Shown: positions 46,805 through 57,394 of the stretch, one piece after another
How the letters are laid out: every line of letters begins with the position of its first letter
Position numbering within the stretch: position 1 is the first letter of the stretch
Program-made: the position numbers and the translations under genes
Assembly: GCA_905250115.1 (NCBI GenBank)
Contig: CAJNOI010000278.1
Location: 1 to 64,000 of the forward strand
Direction of reading: 5' to 3'
Length of the DNA: 64,000 nt
Source: Adineta steineri
Lineage: Eukaryota > Rotifera > Eurotatoria > Adinetida > Adinetidae
Notes under the pieces: model-generated
What the model saw: only the letters and a program-made list of their open reading frames with translations
Told to the model about the DNA's origin: nothing
Databases searched by the model: none

Positions 46805-49391
46805 TTTACTTTGTGTATAGAAGAGCTTGTCAAGTATTACGTTTGGGCACCGATCTTACTAGAAACACGTAGCTAAAAAATAAGAGATCTTATATATGAA
46901 AAGACAACCAATAAATTCGTCTTTTGTCGGTGTTTCTAATCGAACAAGTTCGAGATTCTCTATACTACACCTGTTTACATAATAGACAACTACCATGAAT
47001 ATACAATGTAAAAACAGTATGATGCACTGTTTTTTTTTTAATTCTGTTACACTACGCACTCAATGAACTATCAAAAAAGAATATTAATAGTAAAATATAA
47101 ATCATTTAAAAATACAGAATCTTCACTTTTAGAGCATTAGGATAATACTTCGGACGTTTTTATTGTAGATCTTTAAGCTAGTAGATGACTTTAGACACAC
47201 AGAGGTGGTAAAAGTTTTTCGTACGATACAGTATTGATTCATCACAGCAAAATCTGTTCCTGGCATATTAGCTAGTGCATGTGTCTGTATACATGTACAT
47301 AGATTCATAGAGATATATTAATCATAAATATAATTATAGAGAAGTAATTCTACATTTCTTCTTAACTGACTGTACAATATAACCATATTGATACCAATTA
47401 TAGTCACATTTTTATAATAAAAACACTAAATCTAATGCGCTCTCAGTGAAAATTTAGTATCTCATGAATTCGTGTACATACTTCTAAAATAAAAATGGAC
47501 ATCTAACCATCTTGTTATTTTCTATTACGAATAAAATCTATAAATACATTACTTACCTGTAATGTGCGTTTTGTATAGAGTTTATTTTTGAATAAATAAA
47601 AATCCCAGTAAGGTAGCTTCATTATATACTGTTTGGCCTACCATTTCATTCTTTCGATATTTTCTGTTTTTGTCACTTCGTTGCTTCATATGTTACCTAC
47701 ACTCTTTGATGATCACCAGTTTTGTGTTTTTTATCGTTCTTCTCCTTCTCACCCACATAGATATACTCTCTAAACGTATGCAATCATATGGACAAATATA
47801 TCCATAGATTACATCATAAATCTATACAATAATAAACGTTACTGCTTCGACAAATAAAAATATTACACATATATTTCAGACTGAATTTAACCACTCAAAT
47901 TATCATCAAAAATCTGATGTGCAATTACATTCTCTATCGAGCCATATCAGTCGAAGCATATTGACACATTTTTTTTCGCAATCTATCAAGAAATTAGCGA
48001 CATCTTGAGAGTGAGTGAGAGTATTCTATTTTCTGACCCATTTGATACTCACACTCATACCCTCAGCAATATTCCATCTAACAAATACTTCGAAATGGCC
48101 TTCAGCTATTAAAAACTGAAATATTCTATTTATATTGTATCTCGTATTTGATGACGATGCAAATTCTCCTATATCAACGTCCGAAGATCCAGCATTTCTT
48201 TTACAACAGTTGTCGTGATTATTTTACTTCAGTAAAAACAAGCGTGACGCAATCAATTCACTACTGAATAGTACATTGTTTCTATAATATTTTAGTATCG
48301 TTATCATATCAATGGTCTACAGATTATTTGACATATACTCAGTCACATTTGTGTAAGCGTCGTAGTTTGGCAGAGTCTTGAGGGTGTGGGTGTGGTTGTA
48401 ATGCTGATATACATTTCATACTGCGCCCACATTCATCTGATATGGAAATATACAATCAATGAATACCAATTGCAATAGCTCAGAAAATATCTATTAATAA
48501 TTAAACATTATTTAACAGTTGTTTTATTTTATCATAAAGTCTTATTGACTATCTAAATAAACAAGATAAAGAAATAGAATACTTCCACTTATAGCTTTGA
48601 TAATTCAGTATAAGAAACTGCTGGTATCTATTTTTAACGAGAATCAAAGAATTGATCAAAGATTTGTTCTGAATGGTACTGCATGTCGTAGCAATATCCA
48701 ATTCACATTTTATATATTTGATCAAACGTCCGAAAATATTCGTGAATAAACAAATGTCTACTGAGGAAAAAACTGGTTTAGCTCGTTGCATTACATTTTT
48801 TTATTGTTTAAGAATTAAGAATAGCTTTTATCCTGACGCTACATGTGCTGCCTTAAATCAAAACAATGTTTTGAAGCACAAGCAAAAAGGAATAGTGTCT
48901 AGTAGTTTTGTTCTTTCTTCACAAAACAATGATGAAACATATTTTTTTACTTGATTGTTAACAGTTATCTTTTTCATATTATCTTCAAAGCCATACACAT
49001 AAAATAAAATCAAGATTTTTTTTTCGTTGACTGAAGTTACATTATTTCAAATTTTTGATGGAGTCTGGACGTTTCTTCAACATTCATACGAGTTGTAATT
49101 CTTTTACATGTGAAATTAAAAAAGTAAGAATTCGATTATAAAAACAAGATTAATAGTCTAGAAGTAATATAGTGATAACAGATAATAAAAACATGAAGTT
49201 TTCTACCACTGCTATTACTTTTAGACTACCTTACGTATAATATTAGCAATACATTTAGAAATCTTGTTATCAGTAGCAACGAATCTAACATTTATTTAAC
49301 TACTGTATCATATATTTAGTAAACTGGCGATTAAATATAAGAATAAGTTCATCTCGTATCTGCACCCACTATTTTATCGATTCAACTGATG
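46805..49391. other. Intergenic with scattered hairpin repeats, no gene
   Basis: Holds two members of the CTTGAGGGTG family: 48002-48071, an imperfect hairpin (ATCTTGAGAGTGAGTGAG against CTCACACTCATACCCTCAG), and 48377-48395 (CTTGAGGGTGTGGGTGTGG). Frames at 48549-48954 overlap on both strands and are unsupported. Confidence 0.5.
48002..48071. repeat. Imperfect CTTGAGAGTG-type hairpin
   Basis: ATCTTGAGAGTGAGTGAG at the left and the inverse-like CTCACACTCATACCCTCAGCAAT at the right enclose about 30 bp. A relative of the hairpin at 51664-51739. Confidence 0.5.
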
Positions 49392-50187
49392 GTTAATCAC
49401 AGTGTTGCCACCTCTTCTGCTTTTAGCAGAAAAATTCTGCTTTTTGAGGATTTTTCTGCTTTCTTTCTGTCCTTTCTGCTTTTTAAAGATTTTTCTGCTT
49501 TTTTAAATATTAGATTATTCATGTTTGTCATGAATAGTTCCCATCTAAGCGATTATTTTTCTAGTCTAAAAAGATAAACTTTTACCAACAATCATTCATG
49601 TTACTATTTTCTTTTAGTTTAACTTCAATTACATATATCTTCTGTTTTTTAGCGGTCTCTTGTTTTTCTTGTTTCCCTTTAACCCTTGCAGTCCTAACAG
49701 TTTCTTGCGTTGTGCATAAAAACGAAAAACACGAAAGTCTCTATTGCATACAATCAGTTGTATCTGAACTAATTTGATTTCTAAGACATAAGAATCGAGA
49801 AAAGGCTGCTGCTATTAGAACTACCACGTGTGATAACTAGGTTAAACACTAAACGGTATTCCTCTTCCAAAACGACAGAACGAGGATAATACTTTTCGCG
49901 TTCTTTATGTCATCTATGAGGTGAAATTTTAAAATTAAAGGGTTAATAAAGATTCAAACTAAATCTGTAATTTTAGATTATTATGTTAAATCTAACAAGG
50001 GACCACTCTCAGGTGCTGATTCGCTTTTGAGTGAGCGCTTAAAATAAGTGTTAAAGTCTGTTTACGTAAGAAACATGATTTCTGCCTTTTCTTCTGCTTT
50101 TTGATGGTGAAATTTCTGTCATTTTCTGCTTTTCATAGTTTTTTTTCTGCTTTTTGCACTTCAAAAGGTGGCAACACTGGTTAATCA
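49392..50187. mobile_element. Non-autonomous hAT-type transposon with 8-bp target duplication
   Basis: Element 49400-50179 (780 bp). The terminal repeat CAGTGTTGCCACCT at 49400-49413 is perfectly inverted at 50166-50179. Immediately outside, GTTAATCA at 49392-49399 and again at 50180-50187 is an exact 8-bp direct repeat, the target duplication of the hAT superfamily. Both subterminal regions carry many copies of TTCTGCTTTT, about five in the left 110 bp and about four in the right 90 bp, all in the same orientation. These are candidate transposase-binding sites. No transposase reading frame is present, so it must be mobilised in trans. Perfect duplications suggest a fairly recent insertion. 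Confidence 0.92.
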
Positions 50188-50692
50188 TCATTAATACATC
50201 CTTCATTTGACTTAGAATATATTTTAATCGGGATATGAAGATTATATATACAGATAATCGTATTATTACTAAGTCAAAATCCATTATGTACAGTAATAAA
50301 AAAATGTATAATCTGATTCTACTGGCAAATCCCAGGTTTCCGAGTATTAGAGATAGGACTACTAAAATAGTTTTATTATAAGTGGGACTGAAAATTGATC
50401 ACTTCGATAGAAAAAAATAATTAGTATACGGTGTGAAGATCTCTGGTTTTTAGAATGATATGACTTTGTGGCAAATTCAGATGTAGGTTTTATTTGAGAA
50501 AGCATCGAACGTACACAAATCATAGGATAATACAGCAGGAGAAACAAGTGTGATTATCTTTATCAAACAAAGTTTTTGTGCATTAGTATGCACAAATATG
50601 TAGAGTGAAAATCAACGAGAAATGGTTATCAATGAATTTCAAAAAGCATTAATCTATTTTTTTCTTTTAGATAAAATCTTACAGCTATATAT
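50188..50692. other. Spacer between hAT element and GTPase gene
   Basis: Probably promoter and 5' UTR of the GTPase gene, ending in the TTTTCTTTTAG splice acceptor. No other feature seen. Confidence 0.45.
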
Positions 50693-51496
50693 ATGTCTAA
50701 AGAATTTAGTATTGTTGTTTGTGGTTCAGCGCGTGTTGGTAAAAGTACACTTGTTAATGCTATTTGTGGAAGAGAAGTTGCTCGAACAAGCGGCGGTTTA
50801 TGTGCTGAAACCGATCGAATGGACAAATATGTTATCAATCACATTGGTGGTGCAAGTTCAAATGAACATACTATAACGATTTATGATACTCCAGGTATTG
50901 AATCATGGACAGAAAATCATGTTCGATCGTATTTTACAAAAATTATGAACGAAAGTAAACCAGTTTGTATGATCTATTGTGCATCACCTGGTTCATATGC
51001 TCAACTTGATCAATTACAATGGTTGATTGATACTTGTATTAAATCAAATATATTTTGTGCATTAGTTTGTACGAATAAATATTGTGGAGGTTATGACAGA
51101 CGTACACAAGTATTGCGAGATTTCCATTCACTTCTTATTCGTTATCATGGCATGACACGAGATGAAGCAAATATTAAATACTATGGTAATGTTGCTTTAT
51201 GTACAGCAGTAAATAGTATTGTCTATGAAGATAGAGAATTCAATGTAAGAAAAGAAATTGAAGGAATTAATGAACTCATTTTTGGTATTTTAACATCTTT
51301 AAAAAATGAGAAAATTGCAGGATGGTGCTACACTATCGCGAATAATCGGCCATTTTGGGAGACTATGCAGCCGAAGATTATCGCATTTTTCGAAGTAGCA
51401 ACACCAATTGCAATAAAAATTATTGATAAACATGGAATGGATATTGCAAATGTGCTAATTAATTTAATTCTGCTTTCAATTAAACGCGGTCGATAA
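50693..51496 (+). CDS. AIG1/GIMAP-like GTPase
   Basis: A single 267-residue exon. G1 is GSARVGKST (11-19), G3 is DTPG (65-68) and G4 is TNKY (127-130); the Asp of canonical NKxD is replaced by Cys131, so guanine specificity may be altered. The fold fits the TRAFAC AIG1/Toc34/septin-like class. The C-terminal segment (IIAFFEVATPIAIKIIDKHG and INLILLSIKRGR) is amphipathic to hydrophobic and could touch membranes, as in GIMAPs. Family members act in immune-cell survival and pathogen response in vertebrates and plants; a similar role here is inference. A pyrimidine-rich TTTCTTTTAG acceptor lies about 22 bp before the ATG, consistent with a UTR intron or spliced-leader addition. The hAT element sits about 500 bp upstream, where it could affect regulation. 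Confidence 0.8.
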   Translation: MSKEFSIVVCGSARVGKSTLVNAICGREVARTSGGLCAETDRMDKYVINHIGGASSNEHTITIYDTPGIESWTENHVRSYFTKIMNESKPVCMIYCASPGSYAQLDQLQWLIDTCIKSNIFCALVCTNKYCGGYDRRTQVLRDFHSLLIRYHGMTRDEANIKYYGNVALCTAVNSIVYEDREFNVRKEIEGINELIFGILTSLKNEKIAGWCYTIANNRPFWETMQPKIIAFFEVATPIAIKIIDKHGMDIANVLINLILLSIKRGR

Positions 51497-51663
51497 CAAT
51501 ATATCATCATGTTATTGTCATTAACTAATTTACGATTCATTTTTTTCTATAATATAATACTGGAATGTATTTTACAAATAAAATTTTTTTCCAAATTAGC
51601 TTTTTTGAAAAGTTTATGCGAACTGTCAACTGATGAAGACAAGGTTCGCTCGTATACAGTACC

Positions 51664-51739
51664 ATCTTGAGAGTGATGACGATTAAGAGAAGATATATAA
51701 CTATGCTCATACTCACACCCACACCCACACTTTCAAGAT
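51664..51739. repeat. Hairpin element with (TGTGGG)n arm
   Basis: ATCTTGAGAGTG at 51664-51675 faces CACTTTCAAGAT at 51728-51739 (one mismatch in 12). Just inside the right arm is CTCACACCCACACCCACAC, i.e. about three TGTGGG units on the minus strand. It lies in the 270-bp interval between two convergent stop codons. Confidence 0.7.
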
Positions 51740-51764
51740 AAAATGTCAATATTTATGTATTTAT

Positions 51765-52781
51765 TCAATTATTTTGAGCAAATGTTCGAGCTACAAGTAA
51801 CGGAAAGAGTATTGATGCATCTCCAAACACTTTAACTGTTTGTGCATTTGGACGTATTTTAGCCCATGAAACAGCTTCATCTAAATTGGCTCCACTATCT
51901 GATCCATCATATTCCATAGCTGTATTAATAACAACAGCATAATCAGCTCCTGATCTCATTGCATTTGCATTAAAAATATGATGCTTAACAATTCCTCCAC
52001 CTAAAATTAACATTCCTGTATGTAAAGAATTAATTGCTAACATATTTATTTTTTGTATATCTTCAGCAATATCAATTTTTAAACCCGGACTTTTTAATGA
52101 ATGAAAAAAAATTAAATCACCAATTGATCCATCTGTTATGGCAGGACAAAAAACAGGAATATTATTTTTCCATGCCCAATAATAAATTGATTCTTCATTA
52201 TTTATTTTTTCACCCATATATTCAATCATTTTTGATGGTGTCCAATTAATATTATTTGTATTTTGTTCTTTAAGCATATGATCTAGAATTGGCATTAGAA
52301 ATTGTTCAAATTCTGAATAATTATCATTTGGAATTAATAAATTTCCAATTCTACTAATAGCTTTTTGTCTTAATTCAATTCCATTTAAATTAAAATCACC
52401 ATTATATGTTGATGCAAAACATTTGATAATATCTTCTTCTATTCCACCAGCTGTTGTTACAATACAATCAACTTTTTTTTGTTGTACTAAATATCGAATT
52501 ATTTCTCGATTACCACATGAAACCATATTTGATGTATAACCAAGAAATATTTTACAATTTGTTTCCTTTTCGTGTTTCTTTCTTATCATTAAATTTACGA
52601 TGTCAATTGCTCGTGCTAAATTTGTTGCTTGAAAACCTTGTTGTAGAAATGAATCAAATAATGTTTCATATTTAACACCCTGATTAAAATCATAACCAAT
52701 TATTGGTTTACGATTTTTAAGATAGGTTTTATCACTTTTTTTAAATATTGATTCATGAGCTGCTCTTCCAGCATTTGCCAT
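51765..52781 (-). CDS. DHPS: Deoxyhypusine synthase
   Basis: A 338-residue exon matching the family throughout: [106 protein letters not shown] and the C-terminal [20 protein letters not shown]. It transfers the aminobutyl group of spermidine to a lysine of eIF5A using NAD; the catalytic Lys is about K308 in EAVSWAKI. Length is slightly under the human enzyme (369). The reading frame stays open for about 30 codons upstream of the chosen Met ([19 protein letters not shown]), back to an ATTAG acceptor near 52871. An upstream exon may therefore exist; this extension is not part of the usual enzyme. Cytosolic, single-copy in most animals. Confidence 0.95.
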   Translation of the reverse strand: MANAGRAAHESIFKKSDKTYLKNRKPIIGYDFNQGVKYETLFDSFLQQGFQATNLARAIDIVNLMIRKKHEKETNCKIFLGYTSNMVSCGNREIIRYLVQQKKVDCIVTTAGGIEEDIIKCFASTYNGDFNLNGIELRQKAISRIGNLLIPNDNYSEFEQFLMPILDHMLKEQNTNNINWTPSKMIEYMGEKINNEESIYYWAWKNNIPVFCPAITDGSIGDLIFFHSLKSPGLKIDIAEDIQKINMLAINSLHTGMLILGGGIVKHHIFNANAMRSGADYAVVINTAMEYDGSDSGANLDEAVSWAKIRPNAQTVKVFGDASILFPLLVARTFAQNN

Positions 52782-52871
52782 TTCTTCAACTCGATATACA
52801 TGATAATATCTATGAGCTTGAGTATAAAATGTTTCATCTAAATTTAAACAATTATTTATTTTATTTAAACG

Positions 52872-53537
52872 TTCTAATTGTGATTATTTTCATAAAAGCT
52901 TCAAGAAAATGTTTGAAAAAGACGTAAGTTTTATATCTGAAAGCAAACGAGCAGGAAACTGCAATTAAGGTATTTAAATGCGTTTTCATTGTTACAGTAT
53001 ATATACTGATACTTGAACTACTTACTCATACTCATAGACAACTTTCGAATTCATAATATATTAGTTTTATAGATTAAGTAGGTTAAAACTTCCTTAGAGT
53101 GTGACAAAGAGTCATTTGCATTACTAGGTAATATCATTCTTCTTCTTTTACTCTATTAATAGGACGTTTTAGGTACATGAAATAGTTAGCCTTCTAAATT
53201 TAATCAATGACGACTACATAATATGAGTTCTTAACGTAAATAGAACTTGTATCCGATATCTTGATTATGTTAAACTGTGAGTGTTTCAGTATGATCATAA
53301 ACAGATCATACTAATGAAACCGATTTTTTTTCATGTTATATTCAAATTAATAAAATATAAACTCACCATCAATAGAATCAAATCTTGCCACACCATGCGT
53401 TTTGCCCATACTTTAACAATATTGATTTGATATCGAAATGTATATGTATATATAAGGAATCATAAACATATTGAGATCAAACCATTCATGCATAACAAGT
53501 ATTCGTATCGATACAAAATTTATCATTATAAAATACA
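52872..53537. other. Spacer between divergent genes
   Basis: Holds the 5' region of the deoxyhypusine synthase gene and, near its right end, the promoter of the acetyltransferase gene. No further gene seen. Confidence 0.45.
53447..53455 (+). promoter_or_regulatory. TATA-like box before the GNAT gene
   Basis: TATATAAGG about 85 bp upstream of the ATG at 53538. Position is suitable for a core promoter; low specificity in AT-rich DNA. Confidence 0.35.
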
Positions 53538-54191
53538 ATGAAATTAGAGTTTATTAAATACAAATCAATATATTTAAAATCATGTGCAAAACTTATTAAA
53601 GAAACTTGGACAATTGATGATGAATTAATAAATCCTTCACAATCACGTCATTTATATTATTATTATATACGAAATTGTGTTGATAATTCAATTTATACAC
53701 AATTAATTATTGATAAAGAAACCGAAAATGTTTTAGGTATTTTATTTGGTAGTAATCAAAATCAAACAACATATAAATCATCTATAAAAAATTTTCGAAA
53801 TTTCTTAATTTTATTTAAACATATTATTTTCGGACATCTTGGAAAACGTTTTATTGCATTAAAATATATGAAAGATACATTAGATTTAGATAAATGTATT
53901 GAAAAATATTGTGAAAATTTTGATAGTGAATTAAATTTATTTGTATTAAGTAAAGAATTACAAGGACAAGGTTATGGAAAACAATTAATGAATAATTTTA
54001 TTGAATTTTGTAAAATTCAAGGAAAAATTCATAATATATTTTTATGGACTGATATTAGTTGTAATTATGGATTTTATGAACATTATGGATTTAGATTATA
54101 TAAACAATTTTATGATGATCGTCTTACGGATCATGATGATAAACGAACTGATAAACCAAATGGATTTATATTTTGTAAAGAATCGATTTAA
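53538..54191 (+). CDS. GNAT-family N-acetyltransferase
   Basis: An intronless 217-residue frame. The acetyl-CoA pyrophosphate loop (motif A) is LSKELQGQGYGKQL, with Q142-x-x-G145-x-G147 on the Q/RxxGxG/A pattern, preceded by strand LNLFVL. Motif B follows as NIFLWTDISCNYGFYEHYGF, a typical end of the GNAT fold. The insert at about 80-125 (FLILFKHIIFGHLGKRFIAL) is longer than usual and positively charged. The profile is nearest to bacterial-type small GNATs that acetylate small molecules, but the acceptor substrate cannot be named. Codon use is extremely AT-rich like the surroundings, so no compositional sign of recent transfer. Divergent from the deoxyhypusine synthase gene. Confidence 0.85.
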   Translation: MKLEFIKYKSIYLKSCAKLIKETWTIDDELINPSQSRHLYYYYIRNCVDNSIYTQLIIDKETENVLGILFGSNQNQTTYKSSIKNFRNFLILFKHIIFGHLGKRFIALKYMKDTLDLDKCIEKYCENFDSELNLFVLSKELQGQGYGKQLMNNFIEFCKIQGKIHNIFLWTDISCNYGFYEHYGFRLYKQFYDDRLTDHDDKRTDKPNGFIFCKESI

Positions 54192-56365
54192 AATGTTTTT
54201 TCTTTATTTTTTTATTGAGTTTCAAATAGTGTTGATTTCTAACAAATATTTTTTCTAAAATAATACTATAGAATTAGAAGTAAGACTTAATTCTTGATTG
54301 ATGACGTCCTTGTTTTTAATCGATAATGGCCTTGTTTTGATATACGTATTCTTCTTATTTAGGTAAATAACGTCCTTGTATGAAATAAATGACGAAGGTT
54401 TTCTATGTATTTTAACCTATTTTATATGGTCTATTGTTACGATTTTCTATTTTGTCACTTTCTCAATTAAACAAAAGTAATTGAAGCGACTATGAAGATC
54501 TATTTTTTTGATTAAATATGGTCGAGAAGAATTTTTTGTTTGATATGAATGATCCTAAACATAAAGTTTTAAACTTAAATAATTACATGACAGTATGAGT
54601 CATTTTGACTTGAAAGAATATTAATTATCTAAAATATTTAAGAAGATGATTCCCGAGTATGAAATGAATGAAATAACCACAGTCTATTTTTAGAATTATT
54701 AATACCAAATTATTATTTTTAATATCAGATAGTCATATTATATAAACAAAATTGTTGAAAATATGGTTGGATTAGATTCAAACTTTTGATCTATTTTCAA
54801 TTTTGATAATTATATAGTTCCTATTGAGATGACGCTTGTTTCCAGTATACAAAACAAAACCAGTTATAATATCAACATTTATTTTTTTTCTCTTCCTTTC
54901 TGTTGTCTATTATCGCGTGCACATGTAAACTATCACAGAACTGCAAGCAACGTGAATTAAGTGTCAAAACATACGCATTGTCAAATAAATTTTATCTTGG
55001 TTTAAAACTCAATCAAAGCTATACAAAATCCGTTTTTTCGACCTGATTCATCAAATTATTCTTTATTGATAACATCAACGGATACTAACGCACGTCAGCG
55101 ACTGTGTAATTCAGAGAATTTTCTTGTCATTTGGCTCGAAGGAAATATTCATAAAACAACTGACAATCTGGAATTGAAAGCTTAGATATGATCCATCGTA
55201 AATTACTCGATAACATTCGATATTATAACTCGAATCAATCTATATTTTCTGTGTTGATGTATTTAAACATGAAAAATGAAGTAAATCACTCAAAAAGATA
55301 CGCGGTACTTTTCATGATCTCGGTGTAGTTTGTGATCAATAAAATATATACATATATCAGTACATTTTTTCTCTACTATGATTATCCATTTATGTCTAAT
55401 AAATATTTTAAGAAAATTTCATTATAAAAAGTATTATTACTCAAAACAAGAAATCGATGAAATTTATTTTCAAATTCAATTGAGTTGCCATATCAACCAA
55501 GATTTTATCAGCAAATACAAAACAAATTATGAAATATTCAATCTAATATAACCATTTTGAAATTATATAGATTTTAAAATACAAAATAATTATCTTCATT
55601 ATTACTAACTGATTTACATATCAAAACAAATGCACATATACATATAAATAGTACGTTCAATTTGCAAATCTTCAGAGAGAAAACTGTGAACGCAATTTCT
55701 ATAAGATTAAAATGTGGCAAACGATATGTTTATTATTATTATTTTTCTAAAACTTGTCTTTTTATGCATATCATGAAATATACGTCGGCATGATTTCCTA
55801 CTTTAGAGAACAAGTAACGCTCATCCGAGAACTCGCTTAGCTCTTTCTTGTTGAAATGCATTTTCTTCACATTTATTGGAAAAACAAATGAAAACTGTGA
55901 AAAATTGATTTACGATGGTTTTTTGACCTTTCACCCACACCCACCCTCTTCACCCCCTCACCATGGTCACCTAGCACACCTCAGATTCGAACTCCCCCGC
56001 ATCGAAATACTTCTAGAAATATCTTTTTCGAAAAATCGATTTTCGATGTTTTTTTGACCCTGCGGATATACAAGCAAGCAAGCAGACAATTTATATTTAT
56101 TGAACTCTTCTCTACGAGAAAGAGAATAATATTTTAATAAAATCTGAGTTATACATTACTTTTGGTAATATCATAGACCTGTCTATGACGATCTACGGAA
56201 AAAGGGAGAGAGCCGTAGTGATGAATACAAATATCTATTTCTTAAATATTTCACAAAAAATAATATATCTAAGGTACATACGTTATATATAAAATGAATG
56301 CAACACAATAAAAAGAAGAATGTACAAAGTATTATTAATCGTAATATTTTCCAAACTATTTTTTT
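54192..56365. other. Intergenic, no gene; GC-rich patch near 55930
   Basis: Mostly AT-rich. At 55928-56000 a GC-rich patch (CACCCACACCCACCCTC, CACCCCCTCACC, GATTCGAACTCC) is flanked by an imperfect direct repeat of about 30 bp ending GTTTTTTTGACC (near 55899-55928 and 56029-56058). No gene is supported. Confidence 0.4.
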
Positions 56366-57394
56366 TTAATCAATCTGAAATTGAGAATTAATAAATATTC
56401 TTGCTTGATTCTTCTCTCGTACACATAAATGAAATGGTACATGTTCGCAGGTAGAATTTTCACCATTATATTTACATTTATATGTTGATTTTGCTCTATA
56501 TAATCCAGCACCACCAAAAGCTGATCGTACTTCAATTAAACCATATTCGATTGGAATATGTTTTTGATGAATACCAATAATTAGGTTAGTAGCTGATTGA
56601 TAACAATAATTATTTTCAGGATTTATTAATTCGCATATTCGATGCCATACATCATAATTCATAACTGAATCAGATAATGTACGTAACGCCCAAATATCAT
56701 AATATAAACCATTCGTTGATGTTGTCATTACTGACCAATCATTTATATTATATTGAAAATTTGAAAGAAAAGAAGAGATTTTAACTGCAAATATATCTGG
56801 ATCAGTAACAAAAATATAATCAGCTTTTAAATCATGTGCTTTATCAAGTAGGACATTACGACAAAAAGCAAGACGATTAGTACGATCTGGATAGATTCCT
56901 GACATCTTTGCATATGCATAAACTTGTGCACGAGACAATTGATAAAGTTTTTCTACTGTTTTATCATTTGAATCACTTTCCAAAATAAGAATACGAGATG
57001 ATGGATGAAAAAGATCAAGAATTGGTTCAATATGACTCCGATATTTATCAATATAAGATTCAATATTACGTGCACAAGCTATAACCATTAATCGAAGAGA
57101 ATGAAGTTGATGAAGATTATTTGCATATGACAAATTTGATAGTCGTCGAGGTAAATTTAACTGAGGATATTCACGTTCGAAAAATGGACGATTATCAGAC
57201 ACAGTGAATTGACGACAACTATTTCTTGGAGTTATCAATAGAAGATGAGTAGGATTTGTAGAAGTTGTATTATCTGATATTGAGAATAATGAAGTCAAAT
57301 TTAAGAATTCTGTTACATAAATAATAACAATAAAATTAAGACAAATAATAGTTGCTATAGGTAATAAGTATTTTAAGTAACGACGCAGAACCAT
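56366..57394 (-). CDS. Golgi-type glycosyltransferase, CAP59/CMT1 (GT69)-like
   Basis: A single 342-residue exon with type II membrane topology: a short basic N-terminus, anchor at about 11-30 (LPIATIICLNFIVIIYVTEF), an N-glycosylated stem, then the catalytic domain. Landmarks are MVIACARNIESYIDKYR, LILESDSNDKTVEKL, the metal-binding type DPD (198-200) in YIFVTDPDIFAV, YDIWALRTLSD, SAFGGAGLYRAK and CEHVPFHLCVREKNQARIFI. This series of blocks fits the fungal CAP59/CMT1 alpha-mannosyltransferase-like family, which adds mannose to surface glycans. The donor sugar in rotifers is unknown. Intronless. The family is patchy in animals, so either loss elsewhere or acquisition could explain it. Confidence 0.75.
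   Translation of the reverse strand: MVLRRYLKYLLPIATIICLNFIVIIYVTEFLNLTSLFSISDNTTSTNPTHLLLITPRNSCRQFTVSDNRPFFEREYPQLNLPRRLSNLSYANNLHQLHSLRLMVIACARNIESYIDKYRSHIEPILDLFHPSSRILILESDSNDKTVEKLYQLSRAQVYAYAKMSGIYPDRTNRLAFCRNVLLDKAHDLKADYIFVTDPDIFAVKISSFLSNFQYNINDWSVMTTSTNGLYYDIWALRTLSDSVMNYDVWHRICELINPENNYCYQSATNLIIGIHQKHIPIEYGLIEVRSAFGGAGLYRAKSTYKCKYNGENSTCEHVPFHLCVREKNQARIFINSQFQID

Noticed and set aside
55928-56000. tRNA-like GATTCGAACTCC (B-box-like) in a GC-rich patch
   Set aside because: No matching A box at correct distance in either orientation and no cloverleaf.
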